A DNA stretch of 64,000 bases from Trachythela sp. YZ-2020 (taxonomy: Eukaryota; Cnidaria; Anthozoa; Malacalcyonacea; Clavulariidae), in assembly GCA_016169945.1 (NCBI GenBank), contig JADLSH010000273.1:1469001-1533000 (forward strand), read 5' to 3'. A program made the translations under genes and the position numbers. The notes below the pieces were generated by a model. That model did no database searches and was not told the origin of the DNA. It saw only the letters and a program-made list of their open reading frames with translations. Each line of letters starts with the position of its first letter. Positions within the stretch are counted from its first letter, which is position 1. Of the stretch, positions 54,986-64,000 are shown piece after piece.

Positions 54986-55759
54986 CAATGATGATGATGA
55001 TAACTTTATTTAACCACGCTAACATTGTCAGCTAAAGCTGGTTTCCACAATGGGCGTGTAAAATATTAACAAATAGTTACAAGTAAATAAAAAATAAAAA
55101 AGTATCATGCAGTTACAAATATACAAATATACAAATATTAAGTATCTATTTACATTAAGAATCATGTGATTTTATAAGCTAAGAGTAGCGATTTTTCTTT
55201 TAAAACTTGAGATTGATTTAATTTCTCTTATATTTTCTGGTAGGGAGTTCCATATGGAAGCTCCATCGTACATGAAACTTTTCTTCATGTTGTTCGTATT
55301 TGGCTTTGGCAAGCGTATTGAACTTGAGCTGTCACGAAGACTGTGATCTAATATTTCCGTTTCGAAAGTAAATAATTCTCTTAGTGAGTTTGGCCCCATG
55401 TTATTGAGCGTTTTAAACATTATTTTTGCCTTGGCTTTCACTCTTTGTTCTTTGAGTGGTTCCCATCCTAATATATTCAGTACAGTTTGTTGACCTACCT
55501 CATTTGGCACATGTGCTATAATACGAGCAGCTCTGTTGTGAAGTTTTTGCAGACGTGTTGATTGAGTTTCACCAAATACATTCCAAACTTCACAACAGTA
55601 GCTGAAATAGGGTTGAATTATAGCATTGTACACAGAAATGAGTGTTTTTTTATCAACATACTCTTTAATGCGTTTGAGAGCATAAATGCCAGATGAAATC
55701 TTTTTACAAATAGTGTCTGTATTACTTTTCCAACACAGATTTTCATCAAGAGTCACACC
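54986..55759 (-). pseudogene. Non-LTR element 5: RT C-terminal fragment
   Basis: The minus frame reads LGVTLDENLCWKSNTDTICK, ISVYNAIIQPYFSYCCEVW, KLHNRAARIIAHVPNE, LGWEPLKEQRVKAKAKIMF and WNSLPENIREI, with a stop at about 55172. This is the post-RT region of a CR1/L2-like element. An ATC-type simple tail marks its 3' end (54986-55000), and its 5' truncation joins minisatellite directly at 55760. The frame is unbroken over about 190 codons, so the insertion is fairly young. Confidence 0.85.
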
Positions 55760-55985
55760 TAATGCGCAGGAAATGCGAAGAAAATGCGAAGAATGCGCAG
55801 GAAATGCGAAGAAATGCGAAGTAAATGCGAAGAAATGCGCAGGAAATGCGAAGAAATGCGCAGGAAATGCGAAGAAATGCGAGGTAAATGCGAAGAAATG
55901 CGAAGTAAATGCGAGGAAATGAGCAATATAAATGCTTATAAATGAGCAGTAAATGCGAAGAAATGCGATGTAAATACGAAGTAAG

Positions 55986-57388
55986 TAAAAGCAAAAAGTA
56001 AAAATAGTACAGGACCTGGAAAAAGAACTTAGGCCCATTTCATTAACACCTAATATTTCGAAGGTTGCAGAGCATTTCGTTGTTAATGATTATGTGAAAC
56101 CAGCTGTTTTGAAGAAAATTGACCCCAATCAGTATGGAGCAATTCCGAAATCATCGACGATCTTTGCTCTTCTTAGTATGGTGCATAACTGGACCTCCGG
56201 GCTTGACGGTACCGGTTCTACAACTAGAATCATTTTATTCGATTACCAAAAAGCTTTTGATCTAATTGATCATAGAATTTTGTTTAATAAGCTACTTCAG
56301 TTAGATCTACCACGAAGTGTTATAAACTGGATTATTGATTTCTTAAGTAACAGATTCCAAAGAGTCAAACTTTCACAAGGATGTTTTCAGATTGGGGTGC
56401 AGTACCTTCGGGCGTCCCTCAAGGCACCATTTTGGGTCCATGGCTCTTTTTAATCTTGATAAATGATTTATCTATCACAGATACTGACTTATGGAAATAC
56501 GTGGATGATACGACAGTATCGGAAACAGTTGACAAAAACCAACAGAGTAGAGCACAGACAATTGCTAATGAGATGTCACAATGGTCCCAAAACAATAAAA
56601 TGAAGCTGAATGAAGAGAAATGTAAGGAGCTCCGTATTTCCTTCTCAAAAGTCCCTCGTGATTTTAACCCGATACTTATTAACAATAAAAGTATTAGAGT
56701 CGTAAAATCTGGGCTTGTCATTCGATAATAACCTGACGTGGAATTTACATATTGAAGAGGTAGTTAAAAAAGTATCCAAACGAATCTATTACCTGATCCA
56801 ACTCAAACGGGCCAGTATTCCTCGGAATGATCTGGTTCTATTTTATGTTACATGTATTCGATCTGTTATCGACCATGGTATCCCTGTCATTTACTATTCG
56901 TTGCCAAAATACTTGCGTTCCGAATTGGAAAGATTACAAAAAAGAGCTATTAGAATTATCTGTCCAAACACTAATTACGAAGACGCTTTAATTAGTTGTG
57001 GATTGGAGTCACTGTCTGTTCATCATGAAAATATTTGCACTAGTTTATTTCAAACAGTAGTTGCTGATGAAAATCATAAGTTACGAAGTTTACTGCCAAC
57101 TACACATACTTCTTTTTATGATTTAAGAAACGATAGGAAATTTGAAATTCCTAGATGTAACACTAATCGTTTTAAATCATTAATCTAATGCTATCGAAAT
57201 GACTTAATATTTTTAATAATTTTAAATTTTATAGTATATTAAAGTAATAAACATCTTGTATATATAATATTTATATGGAATGTCATTATAATGGCTTGAT
57301 AAACTCTTCTTTTATATTCTTGTAATTAGTTAAATTTTCTTGTAAAAAAATACGCAATTCAGCCTATGGCTGCGAAGTATTTTATTAA

Positions 57389-57424
<36 letters not shown>
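55986..57424 (+). pseudogene. Non-LTR element 6: RT with YVDD, 5'-truncated
   Basis: Pieces in order: LRPISLTPNISKVAEHFV, QYGAIPKSSTIFALLS, LFDYQKAFDLIDHRILF, a frameshift near 56390, then SGVPQGTILGPWLFLILIND and the active site KYVDDTTVSE (about 56495). After another frameshift near 56710 come LTWNLHIEEVVKKVSKRIYY, DHGIPVIYYSLP and QKRAIRIICPN, with a stop at 57186. The 3' end carries nine or so CTAT units (57390-57424) right at the minisatellite. The sequence is related to element 3 but not identical. Confidence 0.85.
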
Positions 57425-57425
<1 letters not shown>

Positions 57426-57650
57426 AATGCGAAGAAATGCGAAGTAAATGCGAAGAAATGCGAAGTAAATGCGAAGAAATGAGCAATATAAATGCTTAGA
57501 AATGAGCAATATAAATGCTTAGAAATGAGCAGTAAATGCGAAGAAATGCGATGTAAATACGAAGTAAATGCGAAGAAATGCGAAGTAAATGCGAAGAAAT
57601 GCGAAGTAAATGCGAAGAAATTCGCAAGAAATGCGAAGAAATTATTACTA

Positions 57651-58217
57651 TTATTTGAGAACGGTAACCCTTCAGATCTAATATCATCTGATTTCCAAGG
57701 GCCCGGTACCGAAATACAATTAAAAAACTATGTACAAAGGCATTATAACTATTCTTACTCAATAGACAAATTATTTACAAACAAATAAAAAATAGGTTCT
57801 AGTCACTGTTCACACGTTTCGTCGCATCATTATAATCGGCTCGAGAGAATTGTTTTATTTGTCGAATAGAAACGCCGTTCGCTTTAGCGGCTTTCGGGAG
57901 GCTATTCCACAGACTTACCGCTGAATAACTTATGCCTTTTTTAGTGAAATTTGTTTAGGGTTTGGAAGGGCAAAATCAACATAACTATTACGTAGGCTGT
58001 AATTGTCGTTTCTATTAATATTAAGCATGCTGGATATGCTGTCTGGGGGTTGCTTGTTTTTAACTTTATGCATAAATGTTATTTTACGAGATCTCCTTCT
58101 TTCAGCTAATTGTTGCCAGCCAAGGTCGGTTAGCATATCGCTTATTCTTGTATCAAACGGTTTCCCCGTAATTACTCTTGCTGCTCTATTTTGCATTTTC
58201 TGTAATTTTTCTTGCAG
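57651..58217 (-). pseudogene. Non-LTR element 7: RT C-terminal fragment
   Basis: The minus frame reads KLQKMQNRAARVITGKPFD, LGWQQLAERRRSRKITFMHK and LNINRNDNYSLRNSYVDFAL. A one-base shift in an A-run near 57935 follows, then GISYSAVSLWNSLPKAAKAN and IKQFSRADYNDATKRVNSD-stop near 57796. It is the C-terminal region of another CR1/L2-like family. Its 3' tail with AATAGTAATAAT (57651-57662) touches minisatellite. The 5' edge joins the unknown gene fragment near 58217. Confidence 0.82.
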
Positions 58218-58824
58218 GTAAACACTACAGTTGTCCCAAACTAAACACGAACAGAAAAAGAAAACACATAGACACTATAGAATCTGATGACACCGGTGAA
58301 AGTGAAGCCGAATCCAAAGATTCTACGTCAGAAAGTGAACTTGACAATTCAGATAGTGCTAAAAGTGAAACTGATGATGAAATTGATCCTTTGGTACCCA
58401 AAAGAAAGGAAGCGTCTGAACGAAATTTTGAAGAAAACGAAAAATTGACACGGAACTTTATTGAGGAAGGTTTTGATGAAGAAGAAGCTAAAGATAAAGC
58501 ATATTTGCTCATCCTGCCAATGCTTCGAAAATATTTAAAAAACGTTTATCTGGAACGTCTATTGTGGATACGTCAATTAAAGAAGGATTTAGTGCACAAA
58601 AAGGTTATGAAAACGAGGAATGAATTTGTAAACGATGATTTTGACCCTAAAGAAGTTCTAAAGGCTGCTGTTAAAAAAAACTTATCAAAGACACTCGAAC
58701 AGCGCATAATGTCGACGAAGATACTGACAATGAATCCTAAAATAATCTTTGTCTGCACTTCACTTGTAGCTAATCATGATAATGTTGTAAGAAATAAATG
58801 TATTTTCAAATTAAATTGTGTTTA
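58218..58824 (+). pseudogene. Unknown acidic-linker gene fragment (copy at 32.2-32.6 kb)
   Basis: The frame reads KLNTNRKRKHIDTIESDDTG, a Ser/Glu/Asp-rich stretch, then EASERNFEENEKLTRNFIEE and LILPMLRKYLKNVYLERLLW. RQLKKDLVHKKVMKTRNEF and VNDDFDPKEVLKAAVKK follow, then a frameshift. In the alternative frame it ends NVDEDTDNES-stop near 58739, exactly as the copy at 32.4 kb does. A nuclear acidic protein is possible from composition, but no domain is recognised. Both copies border retroelements, so the family may itself be dispersed. Confidence 0.5.
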
Positions 58825-59347
58825 CAGTCTAACCTGTATTAAGCGGCACCGTATTAAGCGGTCACCCTTTGTTAAGCGGTCATGTGGCAAAGTCCCGAAA
58901 ATTTCATAATATAAATACTATTTAAGTGACCTTTATTGAACGGTCACCTCTATTAAGCGGACGCGGTCACCTTTTCGACGGTCCGAAACTTAATTTTTCA
59001 TTGTTTTGAAACTGTATTAAACGGTCAGTGGGAAGTAACTACAGCAAACAATAATACAATATATAATTAAATCTTTATTCGGCAGCATGTCAAAGTCTTT
59101 AAGTTTTGTTTATCTCATTACTCGAACTTCCGTAATCACTGAAAGTGTCAAGAGTATTTTCAGTTCGTGTGGACGTATTGGCATGTGTATTGAAATGTAT
59201 TACAGTTTAGTTCAAATTCAGTTATATTAAATGTTATAGTTTAAGCCGTGTGGTGATTTTCTACAAGACATGTATTAAGCGGTCAACCTGTATTAAGCGT
59301 TCACTTGCGAAATCCCCGAGGGTGACCGCTTAATAGAGGTTCGACTG
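58825..59347. mobile_element. Pogo-like MITE with TA duplication and known empty site
   Basis: The left end CAGTCTAACCTGTATTAAGC mirrors the right end GCTTAATAGAGGTTCGACTG (22-bp TIR, three mismatches). TA flanks both sides (58823-58824 and 59348-59349). The paralogous sequence at 32.33 kb reads GTGTTTATTTTAATG without the insert, which proves insertion at a single TA. Inside are about ten copies of the word TTAAGCGGTCAC or variants. No transposase is present. TIR type and TA duplication fit the pogo/Tigger branch of Tc1/mariner. Confidence 0.85.
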
Positions 59348-59371
59348 TATTTTAATGTTCATCACAAGGGA

Positions 59372-59860
59372 CACACTCTAAAAAAAGGTGTGTTAAATTA
59401 ACACACCTTTTCTGTCCAAATTTTAACACACCTTTAGGTGTGTTTTGTAACACACCATAAGGTGTGTTAAACACACCTTAAGGTGTGTTTTGATACACAC
59501 CTAAGGTGTGTTAAACACACCATAAGGTGTGTTAAACACACCTTGAGGTGTGTTTAGTTACACACCAAAAGATGTGTTAAACACACCATAAGGTGTTAGA
59601 AAACACACCTAAAGGTGTGTTTTCGGCTTGTCCAAATTTTAACACACCTAAAGGTGTGTTTTGGAAGAAGGTGTGTTTTCTAACACACCAAGGTGTGTTT
59701 TCTAACACATCAAGGTGTGTTTTGAAACACACCAAGGTGTGTTTTGATACACAGCAAGGTGTGTTTTATTACGCAGCTAAAGCTGTGCTAGACAACACAT
59801 GTATTGACCCTGTACTCTATTACACACCTTTCCTAAAACACAACTTAGAACACACAAATT
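59372..59860. repeat. Array of palindromic AGGTGTGTT/AACACACCT words
   Basis: After ACACTCTAAAAAAAGG the sequence is built almost wholly from AGGTGTGTT and its complement, often fused as AACACACCTTAAGGTGTGTT. There are more than twenty words with variable linkers and decreasing regularity to the right. The frame from 59593 that reads repeated CVF and THQGVF is a by-product. The architecture parallels the GAGTAAA array at 33262-33720, with a different word. Confidence 0.8.
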
Positions 59861-60199
59861 GAATCGGGCTTAAGAACATACAAAACAATGCACACATCGA
59901 AAATGGTTGACATCTTAATTCTATGTTTCAATGATTGCAAGATGGTTGAAACACATAATTCAAATGTTATACCATTCCCAGATTGTGTAGTGCTTTGTAT
60001 TTTCAAAGTTACTCTGTGGAAACCATGATTTTTGAATCTAGTTTCACCATTATATAAGAAAGCATAATACTACAATAATTGTTAAATAATTTATTAAGAC
60101 TATAAAGTAATGTTAAGACTATTAAATAATGTACAGACTATTTTGTAGGATTACAGTTAGCTTAATTCATAACAGAATAGTTCTACAGTTCGTTTTCAG

Positions 60200-60487
60200 C
60201 TATTGACATGCTACTGTTTAGTTCAGTCATTAATGCTGAGTACTTTGTACCTTTGTATGCATTATCGCTTGATCGCAACAGAATTTCCTGAAGAAAGGAT
60301 AAGGCCACAACCATACCATCTGGGTAGGAAACGTTGAAAACGTACGGTAGTGCGCGAATATGACATCTATCAGAGCGTTGATCACATCAGTACCAGGGCA
60401 TTCAACAAACACTTGGTTCTCCCCAATAATCATTAACTGGTCTACATCCTCCGGGCACCCAGTGCACAGTACACGAAACTGGACCAT
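60200..60487 (-). pseudogene. Exon of an uncharacterised multicopy protein family
   Basis: The minus frame from 60487 reads MVQFRVLCTGCPEDVDQLMI, IGENQVFVECPGTDVINALI and DVIFAHYR. After a frame change near 60355 it continues LPYVFNVSYPDGMVVALSFL, QEILLRSS, TKYSALMTELNSSM and stops near 60195. The (Y)VFN-x-x-YP ... FLQE-x-LL pattern at a C-terminus is one I associate with uncharacterised, often SAM-containing, multicopy proteins of fish and cnidarians. The frameshift suggests a pseudogene. No function is assigned. Confidence 0.45.
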
Positions 60488-60564
60488 TTTATCCTGGACT
60501 ATACTCTCAATTGCTGACGAGGGCTATGGAAAAAAATATTGTGAGTGTCAATGTAGATATTAGA

Positions 60565-60620
60565 GATGAGCCGATTAATCGGAAAATAATCGGAAAAGCC
60601 GATTAATCGGTTTTTTAATA
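60565..60620. repeat. Palindromic word GCCGATTAATCGG, two copies
   Basis: GCCGATTAATCGGAAAATAA is followed by TCGGAAAAGCCGATTAATCG. Each core CCGATTAATCGG is a perfect palindrome. The left context TTAGAGATGAGCC resembles ends of hAT-like miniature elements, but no partner end was found. The flanks 59861-60195 and 60621-60850 hold no recognised gene. Confidence 0.4.
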
Positions 60621-60854
60621 TAATCATTAACATTTTTACTATAACCGCGATAACGATTAGTATAAAATAAACGATGTAAATGTATGCTTTTAATTTCAGC
60701 TTTAACGCAAACAAGTTGTTTATGATTTTTGTTTATATTTCATTACATTTACACAGCGTAAATATTATGAAAGTGACTGGATTTTTGACTTTTTTTCTCC
60801 TCTGTAAAGACAACCACTCAACTAGAATACGATTACACATCCAACATAGAATAG

Positions 60855-61100
60855 GTCTGAGCACTTGCACAACATTAAATATCCGCTGTAAAATGGCACT
60901 TACATGAACATCCAGTATCAATGCAGCAAGCAAGCTAGATTGCTGTAAGCTTTTGTCTCAGTGGTGAGTGCAACTATTAGTAACTAGCTGAGGTCTGAGC
61001 ACTTGCACAACATTAAATATCCCCAGTAAAATAGCACTTTGCAAACATCAAATGTCAGAAGCAGAGCAAGCTATATTATATACTTTTCTCAGTGGTGAAG
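60855..61100. repeat. Tandem duplication, about 137-bp period
   Basis: AGGTCTGAGCACTTGCACAA then CATTAAATATCC occurs at about 60854 and 60991. Both copies continue with AGTAAAAT or TGTAAAAT, GGCACTT or AGCACTT, AACATC, GCAAGCTAnATT and TTnTCTCAGTGGTGA. No coding sequence. Confidence 0.7.
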
Positions 61101-61180
61101 AAGCTAGCAAGCTAACTAGCCATGCTATGCAATTATTGAAACCTTTATTTGAGTTATTATAAGGAGAGTGGGATACTCGG

Positions 61181-61523
61181 CAGTTGACTGTTCTGTAAAA
61201 CTACCTGAAGACTGGTAGACTGCCTGGACATTATGTCATGCTATAAGCTAGCTTGGATTAAGCAAAACATCTGGCCACAATAGAATCTTAGGAGAATAAA
61301 AATTAATACACTATTTTAAAATGCATTGGACATTAATCGGTTAACCTTGAATTATCTCGATCGTGTGGTGCCAGTGTGGGTAGAGTATAGCAAATATGGC
61401 AGTTGACTGTTGTGTAAAACTTCGTCTGGAAGTTAGTAGAAGCCCAGACAAAGGGCCTTTGCTTGAAACGTCGAACTTCTTATTGTATTTTTCAGGTAGT
61501 TTTACACATGTTCAGTCAACCGC
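61181..61523. mobile_element. Inverted Penelope-like terminal remnant
   Basis: GGCAGTTGACTGTTnTGTAA followed by AAC occurs at 61180 and 61399 (plus). GTTTTACACATGTTCAGTCA followed by ACCGCC at 61498-61523 is its complement. Between the last two lies AAGGGCCTTTGCTTGAAACG, then TCGAACTTCTTATTG and TTCAGGTAGTTTTACA. I associate these words with terminal units of invertebrate Penelope-like elements. The same CTACCTGAA word appears in inverse at 61201-61209. No coding sequence remains. Confidence 0.45.
61438..61480 (+). ncRNA. Degenerate hammerhead relic
   Basis: AGAAG (61438-61442) and CTTCT (61476-61480) can pair as stem I. CAGACAA at the box 1 position differs from CUGANGA at two conserved bases. 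Stem II GGGC/GCTT relies on wobble pairs. GAAA (61465-61468) with ACGT and a GUC site (C61472) is intact. The broken box 1 predicts no activity. Confidence 0.35.
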
Positions 61524-64000
61524 CATAACCTTGAATTAGTTAACTACATACTGTATCAAATCTTTGCACCGCATAAAAATACAAAAATTATAATTGTTAT
61601 TTTTGTAAGTCCCTATTGCGACCAGAGGTTTTTCTCATCCAAGAGAGATAGCTTAAATGGTATTACCTGTACATAATGTCTACCCAGTCTCCTACTCTCC
61701 CTTTGATTACTCAAATTGTCTGGAGTTACAAAGAGCATTGTCAAAGCAAGCCATGGAAACTGCTCTTGCTATTCAAATAAGCATGCATTAAAATACTAGG
61801 CTAAAGACAATGCATTTCTGAAGGTTTCAATAATTAAAGAATCAACAATTTGCATAGCACAACCAGTTGCTATCTCTAGCTTCATCACTGAGACAGAGTA
61901 TATAATCTACCTTGTTGTGAGACAACCCACTGAATAAAACAGCCTGGTTTAGAACAGGTCGCTGCATATTGATTGAAAAACTGCCTGGTATTAGACAGAG
62001 AATAATAGCGAATTAAGGCACATTGCGGTTTAATAGGTTAACCGTAAGTGAGGAGTTAATTAGAGTTAGAATACTATACTGATATTAATCGTCTCATAGC
62101 TTGTAGACATGTGATTGTCAAAAGACTGCAACCCTAAGTTTTCCCTGATCAGAATACCTTTTACATTGTCACATTGGCCAATATCAAACACACATAACTT
62201 GCTGCAGTTCATTCAATCCTTGTATAATTTGTTTTGTCTCTTCCAGTAATATATCATTGTTCTAATCTTCAAGTCCTGAGGACAAGGCGAACCATACAGA
62301 AATATACCTTGTTTAGCCAGCTCCAAATATACAATATCTGTCTCAAGAGAAGTAAACATATATATTAGGACAACCTGACAGCTTAACATTTATATAATAC
62401 ATATAATAGAGTATATATTGAATGCCAATAGACAGGTCTCATAATTATGTCTATTTAAGCCATGCATATCCAACACTCTTTCTTTCCCTTAACAAGTTAA
62501 ATCTCTGGCATTTAGACAGAGTAAAATAGGAATGTAGGTCCACTAGGGTGAAATGAGCAAATTGTCTTAATGGGTTAAAAAGAGACATGGGCAAACAGTT
62601 CGGTTAACCCACCAACATCCAGCGGTCTGTGACGAGTACAATCATGTGGTGTTAAACATAGTAAACTAACGTATGGGGAATTAGGGCACATCCTTAATGG
62701 TTAACCACTCAACATTGGTAACGGTCAGGCATCATTAACATATGTACAAAATTTATTACCTTTTCAATTTGTGCAGGAACATTATAGAATTCTGTAATAT
62801 TAAGCAGTGGCAGACAGTAAGGGGGACTCATATAATCTAAAAATATAAGATGTATTTTAATTTGCAAGCACATTTCAAAAGGTAATAAATTTTGCTCACA
62901 GACACAAAAACATTAATTAATGAACCCTGGTACGCATACTATAAGAGTCGACTATTATTGGATTAAATTACAGTTATATCTAAAATCATAATCAATTTTA
63001 AGTATTTTGCAATAAGCAGTGGTAGACACTGCCAAGGGGGCAGTTGCCCCCTCCAATAATTTCTCAAAGCCTTTGAATGATAGCTGGTTAACTGTGTAAC
63101 AAAGCTGTATCAATGAATTTACAACCACAAAAGCCTTGATAGGCTATAATTTAAGTAAATTTGCATGAAATTTAAGCGAAAATGGTTTTAAGAATTGAGA
63201 TTTGCAGCAACAAAAGGATGGTTATATGTTGGCAACCTAAGTTCGCACCCCCTATATTTCGCGAAGTGTCCGGCACTGGCAATAAGTTCCATATCCATAT
63301 CCACACATTGCTTCTGTCTGGCCCCATTAGAATGTGGGATGCAAACACTTGGCAAATGCCTCTGGGTCCCCAGGGGGAAGCCGCTGATACATGGATAAGT
63401 AGGGCATAGTGTTAGTCCTCTCTACTCTTGGAACATAGGCATGATATAATTTAACATCTATGATTAACTTTTGAAGCAAGCTATTTTTGTGTAAAAGGGG
63501 AGAATATTCCTGGTACTACCAAATATCCACTTATCGGCAGCATGAGAGCATCATGGATTTACATTGACTGGTGCATAAACTTCTCACAATAAAAATATAT
63601 CAACCAGACATTCGAACATTCACATGTGATAGTATTAAATAGTTGGACAATGGGCCCAGTGATTTTACATTCTTGGACAGGTTTCGGACATGTGAAAATA
63701 TATAAAAGTCATGCGAATCTGACCTACTAGTATCGATGAAACATTTCAGCTTACAAAATACAGCAGAATTTAGATACTTGACTCTGATTGACAGTATACC
63801 AGTTAGTGGTGACAAGGCCGGTTGCAATCTTTTGAACTCAAATGATATATTTAGAATAGGCAATACTTTTACAATAGTTTTTTCTCCATTTTCACTGCAT
63901 ATGTATCAACATAATTATATTAAAATCTTATATGAAAGTTGTAGCTGATATTTGAAGTGGTTAAATCTTTAAATAAAGCTATATACTAGGACAAGATGAG
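61524..64000. other. Non-coding sequence, no gene recognised
   Basis: Two direct copies of AAGCAGTGGYAGACA followed within a few bases by AAGGGGG lie at 62803-62830 and 63015-63042. They look like decayed ends of one element family. Short frames at 63182-63409 and 63600-63950 have no recognisable product, splice context or motif. Confidence 0.35.

Larger units (their letters stand above)
48374..57650. mobile_element. Foldback-like element: palindromic core with inverted minisatellite arms
   Basis: A 10/11-bp minisatellite (AAATGCGAAG, AAATGCGCAGG, AAATGAGCAGT) is present as the complement, T-rich, at 48374-48670, 51523-51650 and 54379-54401. It is in A-rich orientation at 54637-54985, 55760-55985 and 57425-57650. 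The orientation flips exactly at the palindrome 54402-54636. The other segments are retroelement insertions. Long terminal inverted repeats made of tandem subrepeats are the architecture of Drosophila FB and Galileo foldback elements. No transposase is seen, and family assignment is inference. The element begins where the satellite ends. Confidence 0.65.

Noticed and set aside
58178..58909. Reading the unknown protein as continuing through IMSTKILTMNPK to IKRSPF
   Set aside because: The paralogue at 32.4 kb ends in NVDEDTDNES-stop in the alternative frame, and the later residues here run into untranslated sequence and the MITE.
59593..59862. Frame with repeated GVF and CF words
   Set aside because: Translation of the palindromic AGGTGTGTT array; not a protein.

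Overview
This is a eukaryotic, almost certainly metazoan, window: AT-rich, dense in decayed transposable elements and satellite DNA, with short intron-flanked exons and no operons, ribosome binding sites or long intact single-copy genes. Calcium-binding EGF exons, a tectonin-repeat exon, a DUF3504/Crypton-type recombinase and many CR1/L2-like and Penelope-like retroelements suggest an early-branching invertebrate, most likely a cnidarian. That placement is inference; nothing here fixes the species.

Layout. 1-1.5 kb: a deletion derivative of a mariner-like DNA transposon. 1.56-10.3 kb (nested): a broken CR1-like element, then a long inverted repeat carrying a captured exon in both arms, with a second CR1-like element inserted in its left arm. 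10.4-19.7 kb: gene fragments, a Tc1-like relic, two palindromic MITEs, a tectonin exon, a TGTCA microsatellite and a hAT-type element with 8-bp target duplications. 19.8-23.75 kb: a nearly complete Penelope-like element (PLE) with GIY-YIG domain, repeated long terminal units and an inverted partial copy; each unit holds a hammerhead-like motif. 24.0-25.7 kb: a broken tyrosine recombinase. 26-32 kb: three calcium-binding EGF exons on the minus strand, the outer two being a segmental duplicate, with relics between them (second PLE family, Ty3/Gypsy gag-protease, a 78-bp hAT MITE).

32-34.7 kb holds an unknown gene fragment, a retroelement SGNH-hydrolase ORF, an array of palindromic GAGTAAA words, a TA-flanked palindrome, and a hammerhead ribozyme with an intact core at 34247-34290. 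35-37.5 kb holds a reverse-transcriptase fragment and a SAM-like exon. 38.1-48.37 kb is a satellite of about 24 monomers of roughly 430 bp, with three hairpins per monomer.

48.37-57.65 kb looks like a giant foldback element: a 235-bp palindromic core at 54.4-54.64 kb flanked by a 10/11-bp minisatellite that is T-rich to the left and A-rich to the right. Four non-LTR fragments have landed inside its arms and a fifth abuts the right end. 58.2-59.86 kb holds a second copy of the unknown gene fragment, split by a pogo-like MITE whose empty site is preserved at 32.33 kb, followed by an array of palindromic AGGTGTGTT words. 60-64 kb is mostly non-coding, with one unknown exon and an inverted Penelope-like remnant.

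Most open frames are mobile-element proteins with frameshifts or stops. Host-gene candidates are limited to the EGF and tectonin exons and a few exons of multicopy families of unknown function. The most interesting signals are RNA- and DNA-structural: hammerhead ribozymes tied to Penelope-like units, the foldback element, the hairpin-rich satellite and the two palindromic-word arrays.
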